A stretch of DNA of 64,000 bases from OLB4 sp002050165 (GTDB taxonomy: Bacteria; Bacteroidota; Ignavibacteria; Tepidaquicellales; Tepidaquicellaceae), in the NCBI GenBank assembly GCA_030263475.1, contig SZPC01000008.1:1-64000 (forward strand), given 5' to 3'. The position numbers and the translations under genes are program-made. Below the pieces are notes generated by a model. It ran no database searches. It saw only the letters and a program-made list of their open reading frames with translations, and had not been told where the DNA came from. Positions 54,604 to 63,024 of this stretch are shown here, in pieces. Position 1 is the stretch's first letter; each line of letters begins with the position of its first letter.

Positions 54604-55254
54604 TTATACAAGTGATTGGTTGTTCCGGTTAAGCAGTTCAAGTACACGTCCCGCAATGTAATCTGCCAGATCATTGAAATCTCGTGGATTGAAATCAAAC
54701 GCCGGCATAGCAGGTACAATCTTCGCGCCATTATCAATTAGCCTCATCATATTCCCAAGGTGAATTTTGTTTAACGGTGTTTCGCGGGGTACGATTACAA
54801 GCGGTGTCCCGTAGGACATTGCGTAATCCGCCGATTTTTCAATCAATGTTTTTGCGTCTCCGCCCGCGATTCCTCCGAGTACTCCTGCAGCACACGGGCA
54901 AATTATCATTCCATGACATTCGTAATTATTTGTGAACAACTCTGATTTCAGGTCGAGGTTATTGTGTATCCGGATGGTTGATTTCATGATTATCAGTTCA
55001 GGGAAGAGCATTGATATATTGTTTTGTGTGAATTCAACGTTGCATTCGTTAAGCATTGAGTATTGCGCAAAATCGGTCATAATCAGATCAATATTGTATT
55101 CACATTTTATTAAAGCTCTCAACATTCTCAAGCCGTATATAGCACCACTTGTGCCGGTAATTCCAAGCACTATATTCCTACCACTCCCGTCGTAATTTTT
55201 AATCAATGATTTTGGTTGTGACTGAACGTTCGTGTAACTAAACTGCTCTTCCAT
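54604..55254 (-). CDS. ubiX: UbiX-family flavin prenyltransferase
   Basis: A 216-residue enzyme. The fold and motif 'VLGITGTSGAIYGLRMLRAL' identify the UbiX/Pad1 family, which prenylates FMN to make the cofactor of UbiD decarboxylases. 'MIICPCAAGVLGGIAGG', 'LVIVPRETPLNKIHLGNM' with the catalytic-type residues, and 'PAMPAFDF' are all in family order. No UbiD gene is in the window. Partners might be menaquinone or aromatic-acid enzymes elsewhere. It lies 1 bp downstream of the membrane protein gene at 55256-56770. Confidence 0.93.
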   Translation of the reverse strand: MEEQFSYTNVQSQPKSLIKNYDGSGRNIVLGITGTSGAIYGLRMLRALIKCEYNIDLIMTDFAQYSMLNECNVEFTQNNISMLFPELIIMKSTIRIHNNLDLKSELFTNNYECHGMIICPCAAGVLGGIAGGDAKTLIEKSADYAMSYGTPLVIVPRETPLNKIHLGNMMRLIDNGAKIVPAMPAFDFNPRDFNDLADYIAGRVLELLNRNNQSLV

Positions 55255-55255
55255 T

Positions 55256-56770
55256 TTATTTCTTTAAAATTAAAATTGCGATAATGAAAAATATAACTGA
55301 CGCCGATATTACAAAAATAATATTTTGAAATGTAAAAATCTGAACGATGAAGACAATTATTGTGATACCCAGGGAGCTGAGTAGCGGTAGAAAATTTTTA
55401 AACGGATTCTCTGTTCCTGCATTTTTTGTGAAAGGAAATTCTTTAAATGTTTTCAGATACAGAGTCCCGGTCAACAATACTACAGAAGCTATAAACAATA
55501 AGTTCAAAAATAATGAAACGGGGGAGTTGTTAAAAAAAGCAATCAGCGAAACAACAGACACAACCGGTATCAGAAAAAATACAGTCAGAAACTTAAATGA
55601 TCCAGCATTTGCATCCTTGATTTGAATGTTGGTGATATGAAATAACCATTGCGTGTTTTTATCTTTTGGGTCAGATGTTTTCATTATTCGCATTAAAGAA
55701 AACATTGAAAATAAAAGTAGGATTATTACTGCGGGCGAAAGGAGATCGAATTGAGGCTTCCAGGGAAACCCATCTGGCATTGATGATGCCTGAAAAGTCG
55801 TAGTGGACAAGAATAAACCGATAATTGAAAATATTACCGGCATTAACATCAATGATAAAAACTTTAAACTTAAATCTCTTGATCCTGTGAAAAGTTCAAA
55901 AGTTAATTGATAGAAAGCTTTTTGGTATCTATTACTGCAAAAGAAGTTCAGTGTTGAGTTTACACAAAATCCCGTGAATTGTTTAATCCCGGAGTAACCG
56001 GTTTTAATTTTGGAGTTATTGTTATCCGAAAAACTGAGAATATTTTTCGATATAAAAAAAACTGTAAATAAAATTGTTACAAAAGTCAAAATAGTAGTAA
56101 ACAGGATTAATACGGGTTGTTCAATTGACTTAGCATATAACATTTGCGGAAAGAATCTCAGATAATTTATTGATTCAATATCCAAGCGAACACCGGGTAA
56201 TTCCTGTTTAAACCCGGTAGAAATAAATATGAACACAAAAAAGATTATTTGAAAAATTATAAATAGAAACGTTGATGAACCCGATAGTTTAAATGACAGA
56301 GCAAATAAAAGCATTAAAATAAACGTTACAGTGATTGTAAATTCGAACAGTATAAGAGTGTATAAAAAAACTTCTACTATGGAATTTGAATACTGGTAGT
56401 AAAAAAAAGCCGAAGGGATCAACAACACAATCACCAAAGCAAAAGAAAACAGGAAACCTGAAATAATTTTTGAAATTGTTAAATCACCCATACTGATAGG
56501 CATTGAAGCTAAAATCCGGTTATCTCTATTAAGAAAGAAAATATTTCTGAAATCATTTAATAGCATAAAACCAAGAAAAAAAAGCGCAAGCGAAATTGTA
56601 AGAAAGATGTATCCGGTTTTAGTAAAGGTAATGTAAAAGTTATATGAAAGTATAAAGTTTGAAATCAGATAAATCAGAAGAATTCCGACAATCTTTCTGA
56701 ACGAATTGTTGTCTTTATCCCGTAAAGTTTGAGAGATGAAAAATTTAGTCAGTAAAATAGATTTTCCCAA
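55256..56770 (-). CDS. Polytopic membrane protein, ABC-2 permease-like
   Basis: A 504-residue protein with about 10-12 hydrophobic segments and few charged loops ('FILSYNFYITFTKTGYIFLT', 'LISFSIALFFLGFMLL'-like runs). The overall pattern resembles ABC-2-type exporter permeases, whose core lacks a nucleotide-binding domain. No ABC ATPase gene lies in the unit, so the assignment is tentative. Neighbours are ubiX (1 bp after) and mltG (9 bp before), suggesting one leftward transcript. No catalytic motif was seen. Confidence 0.6.
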   Translation of the reverse strand: MGKSILLTKFFISQTLRDKDNNSFRKIVGILLIYLISNFILSYNFYITFTKTGYIFLTISLALFFLGFMLLNDFRNIFFLNRDNRILASMPISMGDLTISKIISGFLFSFALVIVLLIPSAFFYYQYSNSIVEVFLYTLILFEFTITVTFILMLLFALSFKLSGSSTFLFIIFQIIFFVFIFISTGFKQELPGVRLDIESINYLRFFPQMLYAKSIEQPVLILFTTILTFVTILFTVFFISKNILSFSDNNNSKIKTGYSGIKQFTGFCVNSTLNFFCSNRYQKAFYQLTFELFTGSRDLSLKFLSLMLMPVIFSIIGLFLSTTTFQASSMPDGFPWKPQFDLLSPAVIILLLFSMFSLMRIMKTSDPKDKNTQWLFHITNIQIKDANAGSFKFLTVFFLIPVVSVVSLIAFFNNSPVSLFLNLLFIASVVLLTGTLYLKTFKEFPFTKNAGTENPFKNFLPLLSSLGITIIVFIVQIFTFQNIIFVISASVIFFIIAILILKK

Positions 56771-56779
56771 GTCTGGTAT

Positions 56780-57817
56780 TTAATTCTGATTTATTTTTTT
56801 CCTGTATTGTTTAACCGCTTCAAGGTGTTTTTCGTAATTTTCTGAAAATGTATGTCCGCCATCTCCGGAAGTAACAAAGAACAGAAAGTCGTGCTTCTGT
56901 GGATTAACGGCGGCAATTATAGCGTCCATACCGGGACTGTTAATAGGGCCGGGCGGTAAACCGAAATTTCTATATGTGTTATATGGTGAATCAATTTTCA
57001 AGTCTTCGTAAAGTAGCCGGCTTTTGGGCCCATCGGGTAAAGAATATTGAACAGTAGGGTCAGCTTCGAGACGCATGTGCTTTTTAATGCGGTTGTAATA
57101 AACACCGGCAATGGTGGGCATTTCGTCTTTAATGTAAGTTTCAGCTTCGATAATTGAGGCCATTGTTACAATATCGAGCAACTTTTCCGGTTCATTTAAA
57201 ATCGGGCGGGTTTCCAATGATGTGTTCAATTTATTTTTAAAATTATCCACGAGGAGTTTTATTAAATCCCGTGAAGAAATATTAAGTGAAATTCGGTATG
57301 TATCGGGAAAAAGAAAACCTTCAAGAGTTTTTACTTTTCCTCTTAATCCTAATTCATTTATTAATGTCGAATCAGAACAGGCAATGATAAATTCCTTAGA
57401 AGAAATTCCCAGCTTTGATTCAACCATGTTCGAAAGTTTCTTAATCGTAATACCTTCCGGTATTCTGAAATTTATCATTTGGACAAAAGTCGGATCGGTT
57501 AAAATCTGAATGATTTGGCTGTTGTTCAAGGGCTTTTTAAAAATATATTTCCCAGGCAATATACTTTCATCTTTATTACTGAGCTTTACCGCAATTTTGA
57601 ATGTAAGAGTATTCTCTAAAATTCCGGCTTCGTTGAGTGCTGATATTACTTCTTCAAGATTATCGCCCTGATTTATCCGGATTTTTATCCCTTCTTCAGA
57701 GCCTTTAAAGTTGTTAACGAAAAAAATCCTTGAGAATGAAATCAACAAAAGGAGTATAATTATCAGTCCCAATCCCGAATATAACTGCATTCTGTAACTT
57801 TGTGATATCCTCAGCAA
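56780..57817 (-). CDS. mltG: Endolytic murein transglycosylase MltG
   Basis: A 345-residue inner-membrane protein that cuts nascent glycan strands and so limits peptidoglycan length. One N-terminal membrane helix (residues about 12-30) is followed by a LysM-like domain and the YceG catalytic domain. The catalytic Glu lies in 'MASIIEAETYIKDEMPTIAG', with family stretches 'RLEADPTVQYSLPDGPK', 'SPYNTYRNFGLPPGPI' and 'AAVNPQKHDFLFFV' in order. The length is normal. It starts 53 bp after the GT39-like gene and precedes the membrane protein by 9 bp. Confidence 0.95.
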   Translation of the reverse strand: MLRISQSYRMQLYSGLGLIIILLLLISFSRIFFVNNFKGSEEGIKIRINQGDNLEEVISALNEAGILENTLTFKIAVKLSNKDESILPGKYIFKKPLNNSQIIQILTDPTFVQMINFRIPEGITIKKLSNMVESKLGISSKEFIIACSDSTLINELGLRGKVKTLEGFLFPDTYRISLNISSRDLIKLLVDNFKNKLNTSLETRPILNEPEKLLDIVTMASIIEAETYIKDEMPTIAGVYYNRIKKHMRLEADPTVQYSLPDGPKSRLLYEDLKIDSPYNTYRNFGLPPGPINSPGMDAIIAAVNPQKHDFLFFVTSGDGGHTFSENYEKHLEAVKQYRKKINQN

Positions 57818-57870
57818 TTCAGTCTCCGGATCATTATTTCTTTTGAGGGATTAAATTTTGCCATATAGTA

Positions 57871-59844
57871 TTACTTGGGATTAATTTTATTATTAGCCAT
57901 GGATTCAGCTCTCTGTTTTAAAGCGATAATGTTTTCATTTCCCGGATCTGTATTAAAAGCAAGCGTGAGATATTTAAGCGCGGATATTTTATCACCGGTT
58001 TCAATATAAAAATTACCCAATTGATACAAAGCATCAGTGTATTCAGGATAAATATTAATTGCTTTAAGCAGGTTACTTTCAATTTCAGCATTGTTGCCTA
58101 GACTCGCGTAACAATATGCCATAAGGTAATATGTCAGGGATACGTCAGGTTCTTCTAAGACAGCGTGTGATAGCGCATTCAGCGCGATTTGTGGTTTATT
58201 CTGACTGATCATTTGCTCAGCGTAAGTAATCAACGATCGTGTTTTGTCCATGAGTATATGAGTTGAATCGGGATAAAACTCAAATACTTCCATTACTTCA
58301 ACAGGCGATTCGTTAATCGTTGAGAATAATGGTCTCTGATTGACAACTCTGAACCACTCTCTGAGAAATGCGAGATACTTAACGTCATTTTCCTTCATAT
58401 AGTTTTTCAGAAAACCGGCATATTCGGGCGTGTTCAATTTTTTAACGAGTGCCGGGGTTATTAATCCTGCAGCGTCAATAATCTTCCTTTCACTGTAAAA
58501 TCCAATTGCGCCTATATCGTGGGTACATATTACATCAGTTTCATTTGTGTGTTCTTTCAACCACTCTGCTGTAACAACCTGTCGGTTATGGATGTATCGG
58601 CATTCACTCGCGAACAGATCAGCGTTAGAAATGCATTCAGAAGTTGAAATTATCAGGCTAGTAAACAACACCAACAATGTAACTTGTTTAATTAGTCTGA
58701 ATTTAAATTTACCGTACAGGAAAACGGCTGCTTGTGAAAAACCGTAAATCGAGAGGAATATAAAAAATGGAATTATTGGCATCATGTATCTGCCGAATCT
58801 ATGTGCATAAGGGAGCTTGTACCAGTAAATAAAAATAAATGCAAGGATGAAAATCAGATAAACAAAAAACCGGTTATACTTTTTTGAAAAGACATCAATG
58901 GTAATAAACAGAATTGAAATTAAAGTACCTGCCATTAAAATCGAGTAGCTCCCTGTAGTAAAATAGTCCCAGACTTCAAGCGAGAGAAAGTCAACTCTGC
59001 TCCTGAACTCCGGAGAATAATAAGCCAGTTTTGCGTTATATGTATTCGGGAGCAACGATCCGGAGAGGTATAGGTTGAGGGAAAAGTACAATACCGCAAC
59101 TACTGCGAACGCTGCAAATACTTTCATTAATTCCCGTTTAGTAAAAAGTTCAACCTGCTTGTTGGTTTTGTTAAGGTAAAGTTTATAAGCATAATCAATA
59201 ATCAATGCGCCGATAAAGGCTACACCATCAGGTCTTGTCCAAAGGATTAATCCGAGAATTAAACCGGTTGGAACCGGATTTCTCGATTTATAAAAAAACA
59301 TTCCGAGAATAAGAAAAAAGATAAACATCGTAGTTTCCATTCCTGATGCGGCGATAAAGGTTAGCCACTTGTCTAACAGAAAAAAACCAATGCACAAAAA
59401 CACTAATAATGAACTATTTCCAAATTCTTTTTCGGACAACCTGTAAAATGAAACTGCAGCCAGTAAAAAAAATAAAACTCCGAAAAAATAACCAAGAATC
59501 ATTTCGTTATGAGATATGAAAAATCCAATAGCCAGCAAAATTGTAAATAGCGGTGATGTTGAACCTGCGGTTGCAACCTCATTTTTAAAGTACGAGAAGC
59601 TACCATAGTCTGCAATATTTTTTGCGAACGTCAGGTGTATCCATGGATCATCCAGAGGGAAACTGAGAAATCCATTTACAGCGTTTGCGTGAAAAATGAA
59701 GTAAACTGAAAGAGCTATCGCGATTATAACCGTAACCAGAATAACGATTTTGAGGTCAGGTGATTTGACAGTTTGAATGTTGAAATTAAATTCGGGAGTG
59801 GGTTTATTGGGTTTAGTTTTCCTGAATTTTTTGGGTGATATCAT
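57871..59844 (-). CDS. GT39-like membrane glycosyltransferase with C-terminal TPRs
   Basis: A 657-residue integral membrane protein. After a basic N-terminal tail and a first helix, the extracytoplasmic loop 'DDPWIHLTFAKNIADYGSFS' resembles the acceptor-binding loop of ArnT/PMT-type (GT39/83-like) lipid-linked sugar transferases. Further helices run to about residue 400. Residues about 530-650 are TPR repeats ('SLTYYLMAYCYASLGNNAEIES', 'YTDALYQLGNFYIETGDKIS', split for length). The sugar donor would be a polyprenyl phosphate sugar and the target is unknown. Transcribed divergently from rho and the first gene of the mltG-ubiX leftward unit. Confidence 0.75.
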   Translation of the reverse strand: MISPKKFRKTKPNKPTPEFNFNIQTVKSPDLKIVILVTVIIAIALSVYFIFHANAVNGFLSFPLDDPWIHLTFAKNIADYGSFSYFKNEVATAGSTSPLFTILLAIGFFISHNEMILGYFFGVLFFLLAAVSFYRLSEKEFGNSSLLVFLCIGFFLLDKWLTFIAASGMETTMFIFFLILGMFFYKSRNPVPTGLILGLILWTRPDGVAFIGALIIDYAYKLYLNKTNKQVELFTKRELMKVFAAFAVVAVLYFSLNLYLSGSLLPNTYNAKLAYYSPEFRSRVDFLSLEVWDYFTTGSYSILMAGTLISILFITIDVFSKKYNRFFVYLIFILAFIFIYWYKLPYAHRFGRYMMPIIPFFIFLSIYGFSQAAVFLYGKFKFRLIKQVTLLVLFTSLIISTSECISNADLFASECRYIHNRQVVTAEWLKEHTNETDVICTHDIGAIGFYSERKIIDAAGLITPALVKKLNTPEYAGFLKNYMKENDVKYLAFLREWFRVVNQRPLFSTINESPVEVMEVFEFYPDSTHILMDKTRSLITYAEQMISQNKPQIALNALSHAVLEEPDVSLTYYLMAYCYASLGNNAEIESNLLKAINIYPEYTDALYQLGNFYIETGDKISALKYLTLAFNTDPGNENIIALKQRAESMANNKINPK

Positions 59845-59987
59845 TAAGCAAAATAATTATTAGGCAATGGATTTTCAATTTAAAGGCAGAATTTTAAGAA
59901 ATTCTCACTTGCAATTTTATTTTTATTCTGATAGTTTAAACATATCACTCCAAGAACAGATTATATATAACTTCATAACGACATTAG

Positions 59988-60016
59988 TTGACCTGATTTC
60001 AAAAACTCACAATACT
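59988..60016 (+). promoter_or_regulatory. Possible rho promoter
   Basis: TTGACC (59988-59993) and AATACT (60011-60016) are 17 bp apart, giving a start near 60023 and a leader of about 50 bases. The 231-bp divergent gap 59845-60075 also contains a 61-codon ORF that I do not think is a gene. No attenuator stem was seen. Confidence 0.3.
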
Positions 60017-60075
60017 CTATTCCTGCATTACAGTGCACCTAATTCAGATTAGGAAGTTACCCATTAATAAGACAC

Positions 60076-61368
60076 ATGAACAATAAAATCACAAACGGCA
60101 AAAAAGTGGCTTCAGGTTCCACGAATATGGAGAACCTAAAATCAAAGAAGGTATCAGAATTGATTGCAGTTGCTAAGGAACTCAATGTTACCGGTTACAG
60201 CGATCTAAAGAAACAGGAATTGATATTTAAAATTATTGAAGCCCAAACCGCAAAAGATGGATACGCATTTGCCGAGGGAATACTTGAAGTTTTACAGGAC
60301 GGGTATGGATTTCTGCGTTCCTCCGATTACAACTACTTGCCATCACCCGATGATATTTATGTATCACCTTCACAGATTAAAAAATTCCTGCTTAGAACCG
60401 GCGATTCCATTAGTGGTCAGGTAAGACCGCCTAAAGAAGGCGAAAGGTTCTTTGCGTTACTAAAGGTGGAAGCAGTTAATTTTGAAAATCCAGATACAAT
60501 AAGGGATCGGACTATTTTCGATAACCTGACACCGCTCTACCCGGATAAAAAGATTACACTTGAAACTGTTCCGGGAGAATACTCTATGAGGATGATGGAT
60601 TTATTTACTCCTTTAGGTAAAGGGCAACGAGGGTTGATAGTTTCACCACCGAAAACTGGAAAAACCATACTGCTCCAGACAATTGCAAACAGCATCACCC
60701 GCAATCACCCTGAAATTCATCTCATAGTTCTCCTGATTGACGAGCGACCTGAAGAAGTTACAGATATGGAACGAAACGTAAAAGCGGAAGTTATCAGTTC
60801 AACTTTCGATGAACCACCGGACAGGCACGTTCAGGTTTCAGAGATTGTACTTCAAAAGGCAAAAAGGTTGGTAGAGGCAAAGAAAGATGTTGTCATTCTC
60901 CTGGATAGCATTACCCGGCTTGCCAGAGCACATAACACAGTTAGTCCGCACTCCGGTAAAATTTTATCCGGAGGAGTTGATGCAAACGCGCTCCACAAAC
61001 CTAAGCGTTTCTTCGGTGCTGCAAGAAACATCGACGAAGGCGGAAGCCTCACAATCATTGCAACTGCGTTGATTGATACCGGTAGCAGAATGGATGAAGT
61101 TATTTTCGAAGAATTTAAGGGTACTGGAAACATGGAAATTGTATTGGACAGAAGGCTCTCCGACAGGAGAATATTTCCGGCAATGGACGTTAACAGGTCA
61201 GGGACGAGAAAAGAAGAACTATTATTATCGAATGAAACCTTGAACAGGGTATGGCTTTTAAGAAAGCTTACCTCGGATTTAAATTCTGTTGAAGCAATGG
61301 AATTCCTCCTCAATAAAATGCGGGGTACAAAATCTAATGAGGAATTCTTAGCAATCATGAATTCTTGA
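60076..61368 (+). CDS. rho: Transcription termination factor Rho
   Basis: A 430-residue hexameric RNA-dependent ATPase that ends transcription of untranslated RNA. The N-terminal helical domain (residues about 18-60) is followed by the RNA-binding OB fold with 'DGYGFLRS' (75-82), the P-loop 'PPKTGKT' (about 191-197), '[20 protein letters not shown]' (Walker B region), the Q-loop and the R-loop '[10 protein letters not shown]'-type segment '[13 protein letters not shown]'. There is no large N-terminal insertion. A second ATG at 60127 (MENLKSKKV) may be the true start, since residues 1-17 are not conserved-looking. Rho is probably needed by the many convergent gene pairs here that lack hairpins. 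Confidence 0.96.
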   Translation: MNNKITNGKKVASGSTNMENLKSKKVSELIAVAKELNVTGYSDLKKQELIFKIIEAQTAKDGYAFAEGILEVLQDGYGFLRSSDYNYLPSPDDIYVSPSQIKKFLLRTGDSISGQVRPPKEGERFFALLKVEAVNFENPDTIRDRTIFDNLTPLYPDKKITLETVPGEYSMRMMDLFTPLGKGQRGLIVSPPKTGKTILLQTIANSITRNHPEIHLIVLLIDERPEEVTDMERNVKAEVISSTFDEPPDRHVQVSEIVLQKAKRLVEAKKDVVILLDSITRLARAHNTVSPHSGKILSGGVDANALHKPKRFFGAARNIDEGGSLTIIATALIDTGSRMDEVIFEEFKGTGNMEIVLDRRLSDRRIFPAMDVNRSGTRKEELLLSNETLNRVWLLRKLTSDLNSVEAMEFLLNKMRGTKSNEEFLAIMNS

Positions 61369-61389
61369 TACTGATATAGAACCTACGTT

Positions 61390-62937
61390 ATGCGGAAAGA
61401 TATACTGATTAATTCTACCTCGAAAGAGATCCGGATAGCGATAACTGAAGACGGCAAACTTGTTGAATTCTTCGTTGAAAGCCCGGAACAAAACAGGAAC
61501 GTTGGTGATATTTACCTTGGAAAAGTTGCAAAAGTAATGCCCGGTATCAGGGCTGCTTTTATTAACCTTGGATTTCAGCAAGATGCATTTCTCCATTTTT
61601 CCGATATAAATTATCTCGATGAAATGTCCGTCCTTCTGGATGATGATGCAGAAGTTGACGATGATGACGATGAATCCACCTCAAAGGATTCCGGCAAAGA
61701 AAAGCAAACTACCGCTGTTGACCTCGTCAGAGGTCAGGATATAATAGTCCAAATCACAAAGGAACCGGTAGGTAACAAAGGTGTGAGAGTTACCTCAAAA
61801 GTTTCTCTTCCCGGCAGGTATCTCGTATTAATGCCATTCAATAAAAAGATTGCAACGTCAAAGAAAATCTATCAGTTCAGGGAAAAACAACGTCTGAAGA
61901 AGATTGTGAAATCAGTCTTACCAAAAGGGTTCGGTGTTATTGTCAGAACTGTTGCAGCCGGACAGGAAGAGAGCTTATTGCTTGATGATCTGAACAAGCT
62001 AATTAAAACCTGGAATGAGATTGAAGAAAACGTTAAATCAAAAAAGTCTCCCTCAATTCTTTATAAAGACGCTTCAACAACATCATCGGTGATTCGGGAT
62101 TTATTGAAGGGCGATGTATCAAAAATTCTTGTAGACTCAAAAAAACTTTACAGGGAAATTATGTCGTACCTTGAAGTTACCTCACCCGGATTCGTCAGTA
62201 AAGTAGAACTGTACAACAGTAATCAGCCGCTTTTCGATGCGTTTAATATAGAGCGGCAAATTATGGAGTCGCTAAATAAGAAAGTATGGGTGAAAGGTGC
62301 AGGCTACATTGTAATAGAAACAACCGAAGCAATGACGGTGGTTGATGTTAATAGCGGGAAATACGCTAAGAATACCGAACAGGAAATCAATTCACTTAAT
62401 ACAAATCTCGAATCAGCTAAAGAAATCGTAAGACAATTGCGATTGCGTGATATAGGTGGAATTATAGTGGTAGATTTTATTGATCTCTATGAAGAAAAGA
62501 ACAGAAGAAAGTTGTATGAAGAATTGAAGAAAGAATTCAGAAGGGACAGGGCAAAAGCATCCGTGCTGCCGATGAGCGATTTTGGACTTATTCAGATTAC
62601 GAGACAAAGAGTGAGGCAAAATATTTTAAACAGGGTGTATGATACTTGCCCATATTGCAGAGGAACGGGGAATGTAATGTCAAAGATGGGTTTTCAGACC
62701 GAAATAGAGCGATGGATACAACGTTATTCAGGAAATCCTTCTACAAGAAGGTTAACCTTACACGTCAATCCTATCGTGAAAAGTTATTTACAGTCAGGGT
62801 TTATCACAGAACTGTTTAAGTTAAATTTGAAATATAAATTGTGGATTTCCGTAGAAAGCGATTCATCACTGAGTTTGGACGATTACAAATTTTTCACTGC
62901 TGATGACCGTGATATTACGAGTGAGTTTGAAATTTAA
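61390..62937 (+). CDS. rng: Ribonuclease E/G family protein
   Basis: A 515-residue endoribonuclease of RNase G size, without the large C-terminal degradosome scaffold of RNase E. The S1 RNA-binding domain (about residues 37-140) is interrupted at 81-110 by an acidic, low-complexity insertion (poly-Asp). Catalytic metal ligands Asp319 ('VVDVNSGK') and Asp362 ('VVDFIDL') are 43 residues apart, as in E. coli RNase E. The zinc-link CPYC (Cys420 and Cys423) allows dimer-of-dimers assembly. Function: 5'-end-dependent cleavage in mRNA decay and rRNA or tRNA processing. It begins 21 bp after rho. Confidence 0.93.
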   Translation: MRKDILINSTSKEIRIAITEDGKLVEFFVESPEQNRNVGDIYLGKVAKVMPGIRAAFINLGFQQDAFLHFSDINYLDEMSVLLDDDAEVDDDDDESTSKDSGKEKQTTAVDLVRGQDIIVQITKEPVGNKGVRVTSKVSLPGRYLVLMPFNKKIATSKKIYQFREKQRLKKIVKSVLPKGFGVIVRTVAAGQEESLLLDDLNKLIKTWNEIEENVKSKKSPSILYKDASTTSSVIRDLLKGDVSKILVDSKKLYREIMSYLEVTSPGFVSKVELYNSNQPLFDAFNIERQIMESLNKKVWVKGAGYIVIETTEAMTVVDVNSGKYAKNTEQEINSLNTNLESAKEIVRQLRLRDIGGIIVVDFIDLYEEKNRRKLYEELKKEFRRDRAKASVLPMSDFGLIQITRQRVRQNILNRVYDTCPYCRGTGNVMSKMGFQTEIERWIQRYSGNPSTRRLTLHVNPIVKSYLQSGFITELFKLNLKYKLWISVESDSSLSLDDYKFFTADDRDITSEFEI

Positions 62938-63024
62938 AACTGAAACGAAAACCTAGATTTAAGTATTAACAACTGAATTGAAATAGCTGACTATTAAAAG
63001 TAATTTCATCAATAAAATTTTCTA

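Noticed and set aside
59867..60052. 61-aa ORF upstream of rho
   Set aside because: Short, with no homology style or ribosome signal, and in a gap with promoter-like text. Probably chance.
60852..61358. 168-aa - strand ORF opposite rho
   Set aside because: It is the antisense shadow of a strongly conserved gene, with no motif or start signal of its own.
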